Notes: generated from the letters alone by a model not told the origin. Positions 16,336-25,384 are shown, counted from the first letter of the stretch. The stretch: DNA of 64,000 bases from Oscillatoria nigro-viridis PCC 7112 (GCF_000317475.1 NC_019729.1:1688501-1752500), one strand, 5' to 3'. A program made the numbers and translations.

Positions 16336-19329
16336 ATGTACGACAATTCTACTCCAGATAACGAGCAAACTTCAAGCACCCCCAAAAAATTCGACATCCG
16401 CGACCATCTCGACAAACTGGAACCAGGCAAAGCCAAAAATTACTACACTTGCCCTGTCTGCGAAGGTCATAGCTTAGGGATTAACTCCAAGAACGGCAAG
16501 TACCAATGCTGGACGAACGCTTGCTCAACCGCTGATATTCGGGAAGCTATCCGGCCACTGGCTGAATTTTTAGCAGAGTGCAAAGAGGACAAGCCCGCAC
16601 CACAAGCATCGAAGCCAAAAGCCAAAAAGAAGGAATACCGACCCGTACCGATTCCGATCGGCGCGAAACTTCTGAGATTACCCGCACCCGGAAAACCATC
16701 TCGCGCCGAACAACCCAAATACGTTCCCAAAGGCGTTCCAGACAGTGCCACACAAATCACCTACGCCTACAGCGACACTCAAAAGGTTTTGCGGTTTGAT
16801 TGGCCCGATACAAGCAAGCCAAAGGGACGCGACAAAACTTGCCGCCAAATTCACATAGACCATAGTGGCAAGGAAGTCTGGAGCAAGGGCGATACTCGTT
16901 GGCCGGCATATCGGATTAAGGAGGTTATCGAACTACTAGAAGCACTACCAGACGGTGAACCCGTCCTCGTTCCGATGCTGGAAGGAGAAGACAACGTAGA
17001 CCGTGCCAGAAGTATCGGTCTTGCAGGACTAACTCTGCAAGGTTCTAACTGGAGTCATCCTGAAATTCAGATAATGCTCGAAACTCTGCAAGCGACAGGC
17101 AAAAACGTCGTGGTCGGAGTAATTCGCGATAACGATGACGCGGGTATCAAGAAGGGTCAAGAAGTTTGGCTGGTTGCCCGTCACATTCAGCTCCCTTGCG
17201 TGGTTGTTGACCCGCGTGTCATCTACCCAAATATTCCAGAGGCGGGAGACATCAGAGAAATCTTGGAAGCCATAGATAGTGAGGAATTCATTCGGCGGGT
17301 AGAAGAAGCAGTCAACGACGCTGCAACGGAATCAATTACTTCTATTTCTCTAACTCCTCACCCGCGCACGCGAGAAGAAGTAGTATGCCAGAAGTATGAC
17401 AGTAGTGCAAACGACTACATCCCAGACACCGCACCGACTGCACTGCAAAACTTCGTACAGAAGGCAGAGGCTGCACTTTACTCAGACGGTCACTGGAAAG
17501 CTATTGGAGGTCAACTTTATCGCTATGTCGGCAGTCACTACGAATTGCGATCGGAATCCGAGGAAAAGCGCCGCATAGGTGGCTGGCTCAATACCTATGC
17601 GGAGAAGGTAAAGGGTGTTTGGGTCAACAACCGAGCTAGGTCTAGTAACGGAACTGAGATTCTGAAGTGGGTTATCGATCAGAACTGGGTTGACCCAAAC
17701 AAGATAAATCCTGACGGTTTGAACTGCTCTAACGGGGTAGTGAAAATTAACCCTGATGGTTCTCACTCGTTTGTGCCACATGACCCTAACCAGGTCTATA
17801 CCTATGTCGGCTGCAAGTATGACCCCGATATTGACCCGACTGATTGCGATCGCCTTTTGGAATGCTTGGAGCCGTCGCAGCGTGAGGTATTTTTGCGGAC
17901 TGCTGCTGCTGCGTTGAATTTGAAGCTTGTCCGCTCCAAGCTGACGGGACGGGGCGTTAAAGGTTTGCTGTGCCACGGCGAGGGGTCTAACGGTAAAGAT
18001 ACATTGCGGGCTGTGTTGTCTGCTGTCTTTGGGCGGGGGATGACCGGGAAGTCGCTGTCAGACTTCAAATCCTATGACAATGGCCGCAAGTTTTCTCTGG
18101 CAGGGATTGAAGGAAGTATCTGTAACTGGGCTTCGGAGAATACCCCAAAAATAGATTTAGACACAATCCAGAGTCTTAAGCAGTTAATCACAGGCGACAT
18201 CATTGATATTGAACGCAAGGGCAAGGATGGTTATGAGTACAAGCCTGCGGCCATCTTTCTCGCCAACTGCAACAAACTCCCCTCTATCACTGGAGGGACG
18301 GCCGCCATTGATGACCGCTACAGCATCCTGAGTTTTGAGAAAACATACAAGCACAACGCTGACCCGTCTCAGGGTGAGTTGGAAGCTGACCCACGTTTCA
18401 AGGATGATGAGAACTTTATCCTTGAGCGGATTGCACCGGCGATGCTCAACAAGATGTTGGAGCGGTTGCCACTGCTACTGAAAGAGGGGATTGACTACAA
18501 GGCAACCCGTGAGGCGATGCGGGAAGCTCAGGAGGGAAGTCGGCACTTGTGGCAGTTTGCCCGCGAGGTTGGTTTGGAGGTTCAGTCTGGCGGTCGTGTC
18601 TGGGTTAAAGATTTGTGGGAGCGGTTGCAAGCTTGGTATGAGGATGCAGGGATTCTAGAGAGAGAGACTAGCGGCACCAAGGAGAAGTTGATTTGGAATG
18701 AACTTCCTAGTAAGTATGACGCTCCTGTAAAAGCTATAAACCAGTTGGGGTCAAGGTTTAGCGAGATTTTCCCTAAACTCCAAGTGTGTCGCTATTGCGA
18801 ACGAGATGACATGGAGCGGAGGAACCAAAGATATCTGCTTGGAATTGGATTTGTGCAAACTTCCACAAAAACTGTGGAGCCATTGGAGCCAGTAGACAGA
18901 GCAAGGGATACTGTGGAGCCAACTGTGGAGCCAAACAATACTGGCTCCACAGTTGGCTCCCCAAAAACCCTTACACAGAGCGCTGGCTCCAATGGCTCCA
19001 CAATTTCCTCACCTTTCAGTCAAGTCTGCAATTTACTCCCTCAACTTACCGATGACGAGCGGCGGAAGTTAGCAGAACTGCTACCGCAACCTCAGCTATT
19101 AACTCGGAAAATTACTCCCGAAGATGCCCAGGCGATGCGAGACATAGCACTGGTGTGGTGGCACGAATACTACCCAGAACAACTACAAACTCTCCAAACA
19201 CAAATGTTTGGCTGGCAGGCACCGGGCAAAAAATACGACATAGCTACGATTGCTCAGTGGTTGGAAGGAGAAGTGGAAGCCGTTCGCGATCGAATTACTG
19301 AACTCATCCGTCTCCAAGGAGAAATTTAG
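16336..19329 (+). CDS. Primase-helicase of the D5/SF3 type
   Basis: 997 residues from ATG 16336 (a TTG at 16267 would add 23). In order: a zinc-finger primase motif (CPVC at about 39-42, YQCWTNAC about 56-63), a TOPRIM-like part (about 210-300, with VLVPMLEGEDN and VVVGVIRDNDDAG), a D5-N type region, and an SF3 helicase with Walker A GEGSNGKDT (about 548-556), a B region near 590-600, and the sensor segment IFLANCNKLPSITGG. This primes and unwinds DNA for the element's own replication. The C-terminal 130 residues hold a repetitive linker (about 845-890) whose DNA carries the TGTGGAGCCA array, then a small helical domain. A terminator hairpin follows at 19360. Confidence 0.92.
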   Translation: MYDNSTPDNEQTSSTPKKFDIRDHLDKLEPGKAKNYYTCPVCEGHSLGINSKNGKYQCWTNACSTADIREAIRPLAEFLAECKEDKPAPQASKPKAKKKEYRPVPIPIGAKLLRLPAPGKPSRAEQPKYVPKGVPDSATQITYAYSDTQKVLRFDWPDTSKPKGRDKTCRQIHIDHSGKEVWSKGDTRWPAYRIKEVIELLEALPDGEPVLVPMLEGEDNVDRARSIGLAGLTLQGSNWSHPEIQIMLETLQATGKNVVVGVIRDNDDAGIKKGQEVWLVARHIQLPCVVVDPRVIYPNIPEAGDIREILEAIDSEEFIRRVEEAVNDAATESITSISLTPHPRTREEVVCQKYDSSANDYIPDTAPTALQNFVQKAEAALYSDGHWKAIGGQLYRYVGSHYELRSESEEKRRIGGWLNTYAEKVKGVWVNNRARSSNGTEILKWVIDQNWVDPNKINPDGLNCSNGVVKINPDGSHSFVPHDPNQVYTYVGCKYDPDIDPTDCDRLLECLEPSQREVFLRTAAAALNLKLVRSKLTGRGVKGLLCHGEGSNGKDTLRAVLSAVFGRGMTGKSLSDFKSYDNGRKFSLAGIEGSICNWASENTPKIDLDTIQSLKQLITGDIIDIERKGKDGYEYKPAAIFLANCNKLPSITGGTAAIDDRYSILSFEKTYKHNADPSQGELEADPRFKDDENFILERIAPAMLNKMLERLPLLLKEGIDYKATREAMREAQEGSRHLWQFAREVGLEVQSGGRVWVKDLWERLQAWYEDAGILERETSGTKEKLIWNELPSKYDAPVKAINQLGSRFSEIFPKLQVCRYCERDDMERRNQRYLLGIGFVQTSTKTVEPLEPVDRARDTVEPTVEPNNTGSTVGSPKTLTQSAGSNGSTISSPFSQVCNLLPQLTDDERRKLAELLPQPQLLTRKITPEDAQAMRDIALVWWHEYYPEQLQTLQTQMFGWQAPGKKYDIATIAQWLEGEVEAVRDRITELIRLQGEI
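18873..19002. repeat. TGTGGAGCCA motif array inside the primase-helicase gene
   Basis: Exact copies: forward at 18873, 18912 and 18924, reverse (TGGCTCCACA) at 18942 and 18993, plus partial copies near 18883, 18954 and 18984. The encoded peptides are TVEPLEP, DTVEPTVEP, then GSTVGSP and GSNGST, all using the same codons. Forward copies come first, reverse copies last. Confidence 0.85.
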
Positions 19330-19359
19330 CCGCTGCCTGACAACTGACGGCTCAATCCT

Positions 19360-19384
19360 ATCCCCCTTAATTGGGGGATTTTCG
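19360..19384 (+). terminator. Terminator after the primase-helicase gene
   Basis: ATCCCCC, loop TTAATT, GGGGGAT, then TTTTC; lies 30 bp after the stop. Confidence 0.8.
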
Positions 19385-19397
19385 TGTATACAACTTT

Positions 19398-19721
19398 TGT
19401 CTACAAAGTGTTGACACTGTAGACAGTTATCAGTTATTGTAGACAAATGCTGTCTACAGGTGTCTACAATGAGTCAAAGTCAAGTCGTATCGTTCAGGGC
19501 TTCCGGTCACTTCCTCAACTGGATAGAGGCTCAAAGACTAGAGGGTGAGTCGGTGAGTCAATCTGCACAACGCATTCTCAAGGAAATATCAAGTATGTCT
19601 ACAACGCTGTCTACAATGTCTACGCCAAGCGATACTAACGCGCTGTCTACAGTGTCTACAGATTTGTCTACACGAAGCAATGATAGCGTCATGTCTACAA
19701 ATATTGTAGACACTGTAGACA
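19398..19721. repeat. TGTAGACA/TGTCTACA motif array, main copy
   Basis: Thirteen exact copies: TGTCTACA at 19398, 19451, 19461, 19596, 19608, 19644, 19653, 19665, 19692 and TGTAGACA at 19418, 19438, 19705, 19714, plus TGTCTACG at 19617. Five lie in the 70 bp in front of the ribbon-helix-helix-like gene (one reaching its start codon); the rest lie within it. Spacings of 9-13 bp are common. The arrangement resembles operator/centromere arrays bound by ribbon-helix-helix partition proteins, or replication iterons. Confidence 0.88.
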
Positions 19722-19801
19722 AGGCTGTAGCCGATCGCCTTGACCCCGTAATGGAGCGGATGGCCGCCATTGAGGAACGGCTGGGAAAATTGAGTGCCTG
19801 A
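19469..19801 (+). CDS. Ribbon-helix-helix-like DNA-binding protein with site-encoding linker
   Basis: 110 residues from ATG 19469 (a GTG at 19460 would add three). The N-terminal 40 residues (SQVVSFRASGHFLNWIEAQ and QSAQRILKEI) fit a ribbon-helix-helix type DNA-binding fold: a short beta strand followed by two helices. The middle is a Ser-Thr-rich linker (repeated LST, MST, VST) whose DNA contains eight TGTCTACA/TGTAGACA sites. The C-terminus (about 80-110) is a short helix with MERMAAIEERLGKL, likely a coiled coil. I infer that it binds its own motif array for autoregulation and perhaps partition. No ParA-type ATPase is present in the element. Confidence 0.75.
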   Translation: MSQSQVVSFRASGHFLNWIEAQRLEGESVSQSAQRILKEISSMSTTLSTMSTPSDTNALSTVSTDLSTRSNDSVMSTNIVDTVDKAVADRLDPVMERMAAIEERLGKLSA

Positions 19802-19833
19802 GTGACGGCAACGATGAATCACTCAGGCAGGAA

Positions 19834-20118
19834 TTGAAAGCAGCCAACAAGCAACTTGCAGAATGGGACAAGGAACTGAATCAGTTACACGAGCGGAATG
19901 GTGACTTGGGTTTGGAAGTTCAGAATTTGAAGGAAGAACTTGCGACCGTGACGCGCGATCGGGAAGAAAATAAAACCTTGGCTCCGACCGTCGCAGAATT
20001 TCCAGAGCCGGCCGACTTACTCAACCAGTTAAAAGCGCGGCGCAAAAAATCCAGGGCGGACTTGGCAGATATGGAGGTGGTTTTGGAAATACTTAGCTAT
20101 GTTCAAGAGCAAGATTGA
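19834..20118 (+). CDS. Coiled-coil hypothetical protein of the element
   Basis: 94 residues from a TTG at 19834; the frame is open upstream through CTG 19798 next to the previous gene's stop, so the true start may be upstream and non-ATG. Almost all of it is a predicted coiled coil (KAANKQLAEWDKELNQLHE, LEVQNLKEELATVTRDREE). Function unknown. It is placed as a partner of the ribbon-helix-helix-like gene just upstream. Its stop overlaps the right arm-type repeats. Confidence 0.6.
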   Translation: MKAANKQLAEWDKELNQLHERNGDLGLEVQNLKEELATVTRDREENKTLAPTVAEFPEPADLLNQLKARRKKSRADLADMEVVLEILSYVQEQD

Positions 20119-20178
20119 GCGACAGATGAGCGGAAAACGGAACTTTTGCTAGGAGGGCAAACCTAAAACCTTTGAGCG
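20116..20178. promoter_or_regulatory. Right arm-type repeats of the element
   Basis: TTGAGCGACAGATGAGCGG with TGAGCG at 20116 and 20127 (11-bp spacing, as at the left end), and a single TTGAGCG at 20172. They lie 20-80 bp inside the right att core. Confidence 0.7.
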
Positions 20179-20196
20179 CTAAAGCATGGAAATTCA

Positions 20197-20270
<74 letters not shown>

Positions 20271-20275
20271 TCACG

Positions 20276-20312
20276 AATTCCTAATGTAGCAGAACATTCG
20301 ATCGCCTGTCAA
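20276..20312 (-). promoter_or_regulatory. Promoter of tRNA-Val
   Basis: On the minus strand TTGACA (20307-20312) and TACATT (20283-20288) are separated by 18 bp, with about 12 bases to the mature tRNA 5' end. Confidence 0.7.
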
Positions 20313-20356
20313 GCATAAATATAAGATTTTTTAGGCTGGCACTCTTGACATCGCCC

Positions 20357-22348
20357 CTAATCCCCAATCCCCCGCCAAATTTTCACAGTTCGATCGCCCG
20401 CACCGCTAGCCAAACTCCTTCCATCGGGACTAAACGCCACCGACAAAACCTCCTCCCCGTGGCCCGTCAGAATTTCCAGCAAACCCCCCGTGCCGGCATC
20501 CCACAAATAAATCGTGCCATCCCGACTCCCCGTCGCCAAAACCAGACCATCGGGACTAAACGCCACACACAAAACATCCCCAGAATTGTCCCTCATACTC
20601 CGCAACAGCGTTCCTCGCCCCCGTGCATCCACCCGCCACAGCTTCGCCGTACCATCCCGACTCCCGCTAGCTAAAATCAATCCTTCTCCTACTCCCCCCC
20701 TTACCAAAGGGGGGCTGGGCGAGTTCGCAGCAAAAACGATCGCCCGCACCCAATCCCCGTGCTCTGCCAGAGTACAAATCGATCGACCATTTTGCCAATC
20801 CCACAACTGCACAGTCTTGTCCCGACTGCCACTTGCCAACAACTCCCCGCCAGGACTAAAAGCCACAGCCTCCACCCCGCCAGCGTGACCCGTCAAAGCC
20901 GACATCCGCCTTCCCTTATTCAAATTCCACAACTGCACAGTTTTGTCCCGACTGCCGCTAGCCAAAACCTGACCGTCCCGACTGAATGCCACAGCATAAA
21001 CCCTGTCTTCGTGACCCCGCAAAGCGTACCACCACTTACCCTTATTCAAATCCCAAATTTGAATTGTTTTGTCCCGGCCGCCACTAGCCAAAGTCGCCCC
21101 ATCAGGACTAAACGCCACACAAGTCACCCAGTCAGAATGACCCGTAAGAGTGTACCACCGCTTACCCGCATCCAACTTCCACATCTCGATCGTCTTGTCC
21201 TCACTGCCGCTAGCTAAAGTCGCGCCGTCGGGACTGAAAGCTACCGACGTGACAGCACTAGAATGCCCTACCAGAGTATGAACGCACCTCCAAGTAGGCG
21301 CGCGTGCGGGCCGGGCCTGCTGCATCCGCGGCACAGGTATAATTGTGCCTGCAACCGTTGGCGGCACAGCATTCTGCACCGCAGCCGTCCTCTGCGGCAC
21401 GGAAATTTTAGGCGCTGGTAGAGGCTGTGCCCCCGTGCCCGCCCCCGCCGACTGCAAATCTTTCAAGACTTCAGCTACAGATTTGTAGCGGCGGCTGAGA
21501 CTCGGTTCGATCATTTTGTCGAGGATGCGGCTTAATTTCGGATCGATTTGAACCTTCAAAAAGTCTCGCCAAACCCAAGCATCTTGATTGATATCGAACA
21601 AATCAAAAGGAGATATTTGAGTCAGCAAATAAATGCAAGTTACTCCCAAACTGTACAAATCGCTGGCATAAACCGCTTGACCTCTAATTTGTTCCGGCGC
21701 GACGAATTCGGGAGAACCGATGACTGTACCGGTTTCTCTCAAACCCTCCACAACTTTTGCAGCGCCAAAATCAACTAAAACTAATTCCCCAGTTAATGTT
21801 GGGTAAGTATAAAGGATGGGAGTTTGAGAAATGCGGCGGATAATATTGGGCGGTTTAATATCTCGGTGAATTACACTGCGATCGTGCACGAACTGCAATA
21901 CTGGCAATAAATCCTTCAGCAGACTGAGAATCTGGCTTTCGCTGAAAGGCCCAGTCCGCACCAACTCTTCCTGTAAATTGTGACCTTCTATAAATTCCTG
22001 TACCAAATACTGATAGCGTTCCTGCTGAAAGTGCGCCAGCAGTTCGGGAATTTGCGGGTGTTTCCCCAACTCGTCCAGCCGCACCGCTTCTCGGTTGAAT
22101 AATTCTGCTGCTTTCTCGCTGCTGCTGGTACCTTGAGATAGGGGGAAAAACTGTTTAATTGCACAGCGCGGTTTTGAGGGTTTGTCTTCATCTACTGCTA
22201 AAAAAGTGCGGCCGAAACCGCCGCGCCCGAGGGGTTTGATGGCGCGGTAACGCTCTCTGAGCAACAGTTTGGAGCCGCAATTCAGGCAGAATTGGGTACG
22301 GTCGGCATTTTGCGGCTTTTGACAGGTGGGGTTTAGGCAGTAACTCAT
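20357..22348 (-). CDS. Ser/Thr protein kinase with C-terminal WD40 propeller
   Basis: 663 residues. An N-terminal zinc-ribbon (CLNPTC and CLNCGSK, residues 4-25) precedes a Hanks-type kinase domain (about 30-310) with GRGGFGRTF, the ATP-binding Lys in CAIKQF, catalytic HRDIKPPNI and DFGAAKV, then APEQIRGQAVYASDLYSLG. A short Pro/Ala linker leads to seven WD40 repeats (about 360-660, repeated VAFSPDGxxLASGSxDKTVQLW). Such kinase-WD40 fusions are typical of filamentous cyanobacteria and act as regulators whose targets are generally unknown. The WD40 units are alike at the DNA level, which favours recombination within the gene. It is transcribed toward the tRNA-Val gene. Confidence 0.95.
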   Translation of the reverse strand: MSYCLNPTCQKPQNADRTQFCLNCGSKLLLRERYRAIKPLGRGGFGRTFLAVDEDKPSKPRCAIKQFFPLSQGTSSSEKAAELFNREAVRLDELGKHPQIPELLAHFQQERYQYLVQEFIEGHNLQEELVRTGPFSESQILSLLKDLLPVLQFVHDRSVIHRDIKPPNIIRRISQTPILYTYPTLTGELVLVDFGAAKVVEGLRETGTVIGSPEFVAPEQIRGQAVYASDLYSLGVTCIYLLTQISPFDLFDINQDAWVWRDFLKVQIDPKLSRILDKMIEPSLSRRYKSVAEVLKDLQSAGAGTGAQPLPAPKISVPQRTAAVQNAVPPTVAGTIIPVPRMQQARPARAPTWRCVHTLVGHSSAVTSVAFSPDGATLASGSEDKTIEMWKLDAGKRWYTLTGHSDWVTCVAFSPDGATLASGGRDKTIQIWDLNKGKWWYALRGHEDRVYAVAFSRDGQVLASGSRDKTVQLWNLNKGRRMSALTGHAGGVEAVAFSPGGELLASGSRDKTVQLWDWQNGRSICTLAEHGDWVRAIVFAANSPSPPLVRGGVGEGLILASGSRDGTAKLWRVDARGRGTLLRSMRDNSGDVLCVAFSPDGLVLATGSRDGTIYLWDAGTGGLLEILTGHGEEVLSVAFSPDGRSLASGAGDRTVKIWRGIGD

Positions 22349-22607
22349 AACTGAACCGAGAAGGAATCAGCAGCATCTCTCTATGATACTGAGGCAAAAG
22401 GGCGATCGACTCTCGCGTTACAATTATAGTCCTGGACGCACGGGCGAACAGCAACCGAGTTTTTAACCAATATATTTGCTTCCAACTTTCAATCTCGGTT
22501 CAAAAACCCGGTTTCTTGGTTCTGGTGCATAAGTCCTAAATTAGAACTTAAAAAACTAAAGTCATGACTAATAACCAGTTTGTAGTCATGAGTTTATTCC
22601 TCATAAT

Positions 22608-23054
22608 TTAAGATGTCGCTTTCACCTTCAGAGCATACTCTTTAAACCTTTCCAAGTCAGCCTGAATTGTCGATTCAACCACGCGGCCGAGAAATAGGTT
22701 ATCCATCAATTTTCCCAGCCAGCCGGGAATTCCGTAAGCCACTGTCAGCTTGACGATACTGCTGTCTTTGCGATCGTAAAATCTTACCGCACCTCGATTT
22801 GGTAAGCCGTCTACCGATTCCCACTGAATTATCTGATTCGGCACTAATTTGAGAATCCGAGAAAGCCAGCTAAATTCTAACCCGCCAGTTGCGAGTTTCC
22901 AGCGAGACAATTCTGGATCTTCTTCGAGAACATGAACAGATTCTATCCACTTCATCCAGCGCGGCATTTGCTCTAAATCTGACCAGAGTTGCCACGCTAA
23001 TTCGATGGGAATTGCCACTTCTACTTGGACACTGTGTTCTAACCAATCAGTCAT
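22608..23054 (-). CDS. SRPBCC-family protein (START-like)
   Basis: 148 residues of the SRPBCC/polyketide-cyclase fold that binds hydrophobic ligands. It has the opening HSVQVEVAIPIELAWQLWSD, the MPRWMKWIESV region, the IIQWESVDGLPNRGAVRFY strand and the C-terminal helix with DLERFKEYALK. It lies just downstream of zds on the same strand. In cyanobacteria a small SRPBCC gene often follows zds, so a role with carotenoids or membranes is plausible but inferred. Confidence 0.88.
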   Translation of the reverse strand: MTDWLEHSVQVEVAIPIELAWQLWSDLEQMPRWMKWIESVHVLEEDPELSRWKLATGGLEFSWLSRILKLVPNQIIQWESVDGLPNRGAVRFYDRKDSSIVKLTVAYGIPGWLGKLMDNLFLGRVVESTIQADLERFKEYALKVKATS

Positions 23055-23057
23055 GCG

Positions 23058-23131
23058 ATTTTAGATTTTAGATTTTAGATTTTAGATTGAAGAATTGTTT
23101 CTTTCTGGTTCCCAGGCATAGCCTGGGAACC
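23058..23131. repeat. Heptamer run plus GGTTCCCAGGC palindrome between zds and the SRPBCC gene
   Basis: About four copies of GATTTTA, then a perfect palindrome GGTTCCCAGGC/GCCTGGGAACC around ATA (23107-23131). The palindrome belongs to the dispersed CCAGGCTCTGCCTGGGAACG family found at 31.5, 35.1, 36.3 and 44.6 kb. Confidence 0.75.
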
Positions 23132-23156
23132 AGAGAAAACGAGAGAGGACTAATGA

Positions 23157-24593
23157 CTAATGACCGTAAGCTTCGAGAATTGCCTTAGCCGCTTGATGGC
23201 CTGAAAGTGTCGCTCCTTCCATGCTATCAATGTAGTCTTGCTGAGTGTAACTTCCTGCTAGAAAGAAATTGGCGATCGGCGTTTTTTGAGCAGGGCGGAA
23301 AACATCCATTCCCGGTGCTTCGCGATACAAAGATTGAGCGAGCTTCACTACACTGTACCAAGTCATATTTAATTCCCGCGCTGAGGGGAATAAATCCTGA
23401 ACTTGCTTGAGTACGTGTTGGGCGATCGCCTCATTGCTTTGTTTGATAAACGGATCTCCCGGTGTCAGCACCAACTGCAACAGCGAACCTTGTCCTTCTT
23501 GATAATAATCCTTGGGACTTGTCAGCGCCAAATCTGCAAAACAAGAAAAATCTGCATCTGCTGAATATAGCAAATTATCGATTCCTACAGCATGGCTCAA
23601 CTGTTTGCGCTTGGCTTCGTCTTCCAGTTCCGTTACCCAACCGTCGAACCGCAATTGTACAGTCGCCACCGGCACCGCATCTAATTTATAAATGTTGTCA
23701 AATTCCGACCATTTGCGCCAAGCTGGGGGCAATATTTTCTGAATTCCCGGCACGTCGCAGGCGAAAACGTAAGCGTCTGCGGTAATATTTTCTTCTGTTT
23801 CGCCGTTAGCTACTACCAAGCCTGTCACGCGGGTTTCTTCGCCTTCTTCAAACTGAATTTCTCGGACTCTGCGCCGCGTGTAAATTTTGGCTCCTTTATT
23901 TTCCAAATATTCCACAATTGGTTTGTGCAAATATTCGTTGGGAGAACCGGCCAGCATCCGCATGACAGAGGCTTCGGTTTTGGATGCAAAGAATTGAAAT
24001 ATTGTCAACATACACCGGGCTGAAATATTTTCAGTGTCGATAAAACCCAGTGCGTAGGCGATCGGATTCCACATTCTTTTGAGCGAGTTTTGGTTGCCAC
24101 CTTGGCTGCGGAACCAGTCAGCGAAGCTAATTTTATCCAAATCGCGGATAGTTTTCATTGCCCCGTCAAAGTCTATCAAACCTCGGACGATCGGGCTAGT
24201 TCCCAGGGCGATCGCATTTTGAATTTTGTCTTGTACGGATAGCTGGGATGTAGTGAAAAATGCCTTCAATCCGTGAAACGGAGCACCGACGGGGAAGCGA
24301 AAATCCAAAGAACCAGTTTCGCCGCCTCGATTGATAAAAGTGTGGACGTGTTCTTTGAGGAGCAAATCGTCAAAAGCTCCCACTTTTTTCATCAGGGCAA
24401 ATAAGTTATAGTAGCAGCCGAAGAAGACGTGCAAACCCATTTCAACGTGATTGCCGTCGGGATCTACCCAACTGCCGACTTTGCCGCCGACAAAGGGGCG
24501 GGACTCAAAAATTTCTACTTCGTGGCCGGCCTCCACTAAATCGACTGCTGTGGTCATTCCAGCCAGTCCCGCACCTGCGATCGCAACCCGCAT
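23157..24593 (-). CDS. zds: 9,9'-di-cis-zeta-carotene desaturase
   Basis: Desaturates zeta-carotene to neurosporene and lycopene isomers in carotenoid biosynthesis at the membrane. 478 residues from the ATG at 24593, which places the FAD-binding [19 protein letters not shown] motif at the very N-terminus; an upstream start (24632) would add 13 residues. Also visible are [14 protein letters not shown], the [13 protein letters not shown] region, [11 protein letters not shown], and the C-terminal [19 protein letters not shown] signature. It is the plant-type (CrtQ/ZDS) enzyme rather than bacterial CrtI. Confidence 0.96.
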   Translation of the reverse strand: MRVAIAGAGLAGMTTAVDLVEAGHEVEIFESRPFVGGKVGSWVDPDGNHVEMGLHVFFGCYYNLFALMKKVGAFDDLLLKEHVHTFINRGGETGSLDFRFPVGAPFHGLKAFFTTSQLSVQDKIQNAIALGTSPIVRGLIDFDGAMKTIRDLDKISFADWFRSQGGNQNSLKRMWNPIAYALGFIDTENISARCMLTIFQFFASKTEASVMRMLAGSPNEYLHKPIVEYLENKGAKIYTRRRVREIQFEEGEETRVTGLVVANGETEENITADAYVFACDVPGIQKILPPAWRKWSEFDNIYKLDAVPVATVQLRFDGWVTELEDEAKRKQLSHAVGIDNLLYSADADFSCFADLALTSPKDYYQEGQGSLLQLVLTPGDPFIKQSNEAIAQHVLKQVQDLFPSARELNMTWYSVVKLAQSLYREAPGMDVFRPAQKTPIANFFLAGSYTQQDYIDSMEGATLSGHQAAKAILEAYGH

Positions 24594-24653
24594 TTTACCT
24601 ATCCTTTCCAGTATTTTTACAGATTGTAACAAATTTTAGAATTTCCGAAACAT

Positions 24654-25025
24654 TCAAAGTTCATAAATGCCGATCGACACTTGTACAGCCCTCTGAATTC
24701 TTGCTAGGACATCCGCACTAAGTTGACCGTAAGGGCCTTGTTCTAGGAATGTCTGCCGCAAAGCAGAAACGTTTTCACATACAGCTAGAGAATCAGCTTG
24801 CAATCCTCCCTCACCTGCAGGAATCAAGACACGAGTAGGATTTTCTACTCCTGCAAGGTTACTGGTGAAAGGAACAACAATGACAGAATCAGTAAACTCG
24901 TTGCGGATATCGGGGGAAACCACAACTACAGGTCTTTTTTTGGTATCTCCTAACTGGCGCAAAGCTCTTGAAAGGTAAATCTCACCTTGGCGAGGATAAG
25001 TGTTCGCTTTTGAGTTAGAGTCCAT
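24654..25025 (-). CDS. PemK/MazF-type toxin
   Basis: 123 residues of the CcdB/MazF fold, an mRNA endonuclease in characterised relatives. Motifs are the N-terminal RQGEIYLSRA, KKRPVVVVSPD, SVIVVPFTSN and the C-terminal RIQRAVQVSIGI. It overlaps the upstream antitoxin gene by 11 bases, the normal toxin-antitoxin order. The conserved residues around KRPVVVVS and PFTS are present, so it is probably functional. Confidence 0.9.
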   Translation of the reverse strand: MDSNSKANTYPRQGEIYLSRALRQLGDTKKRPVVVVSPDIRNEFTDSVIVVPFTSNLAGVENPTRVLIPAGEGGLQADSLAVCENVSALRQTFLEQGPYGQLSADVLARIQRAVQVSIGIYEL

Positions 25026-25269
25026 CGCTGCTCCATGTTTCTTCTATCTGTTCCTCTACCAAATTAAACCATTCTTTTTCATCCTCAATATCTGCTTTGC
25101 TGCGGTTTTGATAAAATTTCCGCAACTTATCTTCGATTTGCTTAGCGTACCAGAGACGGAGAGCCTGCTCTATCGCCTCCGTCCAATTATCAGTAAGTCG
25201 GTCTATTTGATCGGCGAATTCAGCATCAAGGGCGACTAAAACTTCTCGCTTTTGAGTTGAATTTGACAT
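25015..25269 (-). CDS. Antitoxin paired with the PemK/MazF toxin
   Basis: 84 residues from ATG 25269, chosen because AAGGAG lies 7 bases upstream. An N-terminal ribbon-helix-helix-like part (KREVLVALDAEFADQIDRL with WTEAIEQALRLWY) is followed by an acidic helix (IEDEKEWFNLVEEQIEETW) of the type that wraps the toxin. It overlaps the toxin by 11 bases and probably represses the pair. Confidence 0.85.
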   Translation of the reverse strand: MSNSTQKREVLVALDAEFADQIDRLTDNWTEAIEQALRLWYAKQIEDKLRKFYQNRSKADIEDEKEWFNLVEEQIEETWSSDGL

Positions 25270-25299
25270 AATCATTCTCCTTAATAATTTAAAAACCAC

Positions 25300-25379
25300 G
25301 GTGCGCTGCGGCGCACCTTACAAATTACTTTTACCTCTTCCTTCTGTCAACAGTCAACAGTCAACAGTCAACAGTCAAC
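25300..25379. repeat. Hairpin and GTCAACA tandem repeat
   Basis: Perfect stem GGTGCGC/GCGCACC around TGCG (25300-25317), then about five tandem GTCAACA units (25346-25379). Confidence 0.7.
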
Positions 25380-25384
25380 TAACT

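Noticed and set aside
20345..21217. Plus-strand frames over the WD40 kinase
   Set aside because: They are shadows of the WD40 repeats; the minus-strand frame has full kinase and propeller motifs.
25346..25379. GTCAACA repeat considered as a binding array of the toxin-antitoxin pair
   Set aside because: Simple tandem runs of this kind occur in other spacers of the window (for example GTTGACG at 56684) and are not tied to this operon.
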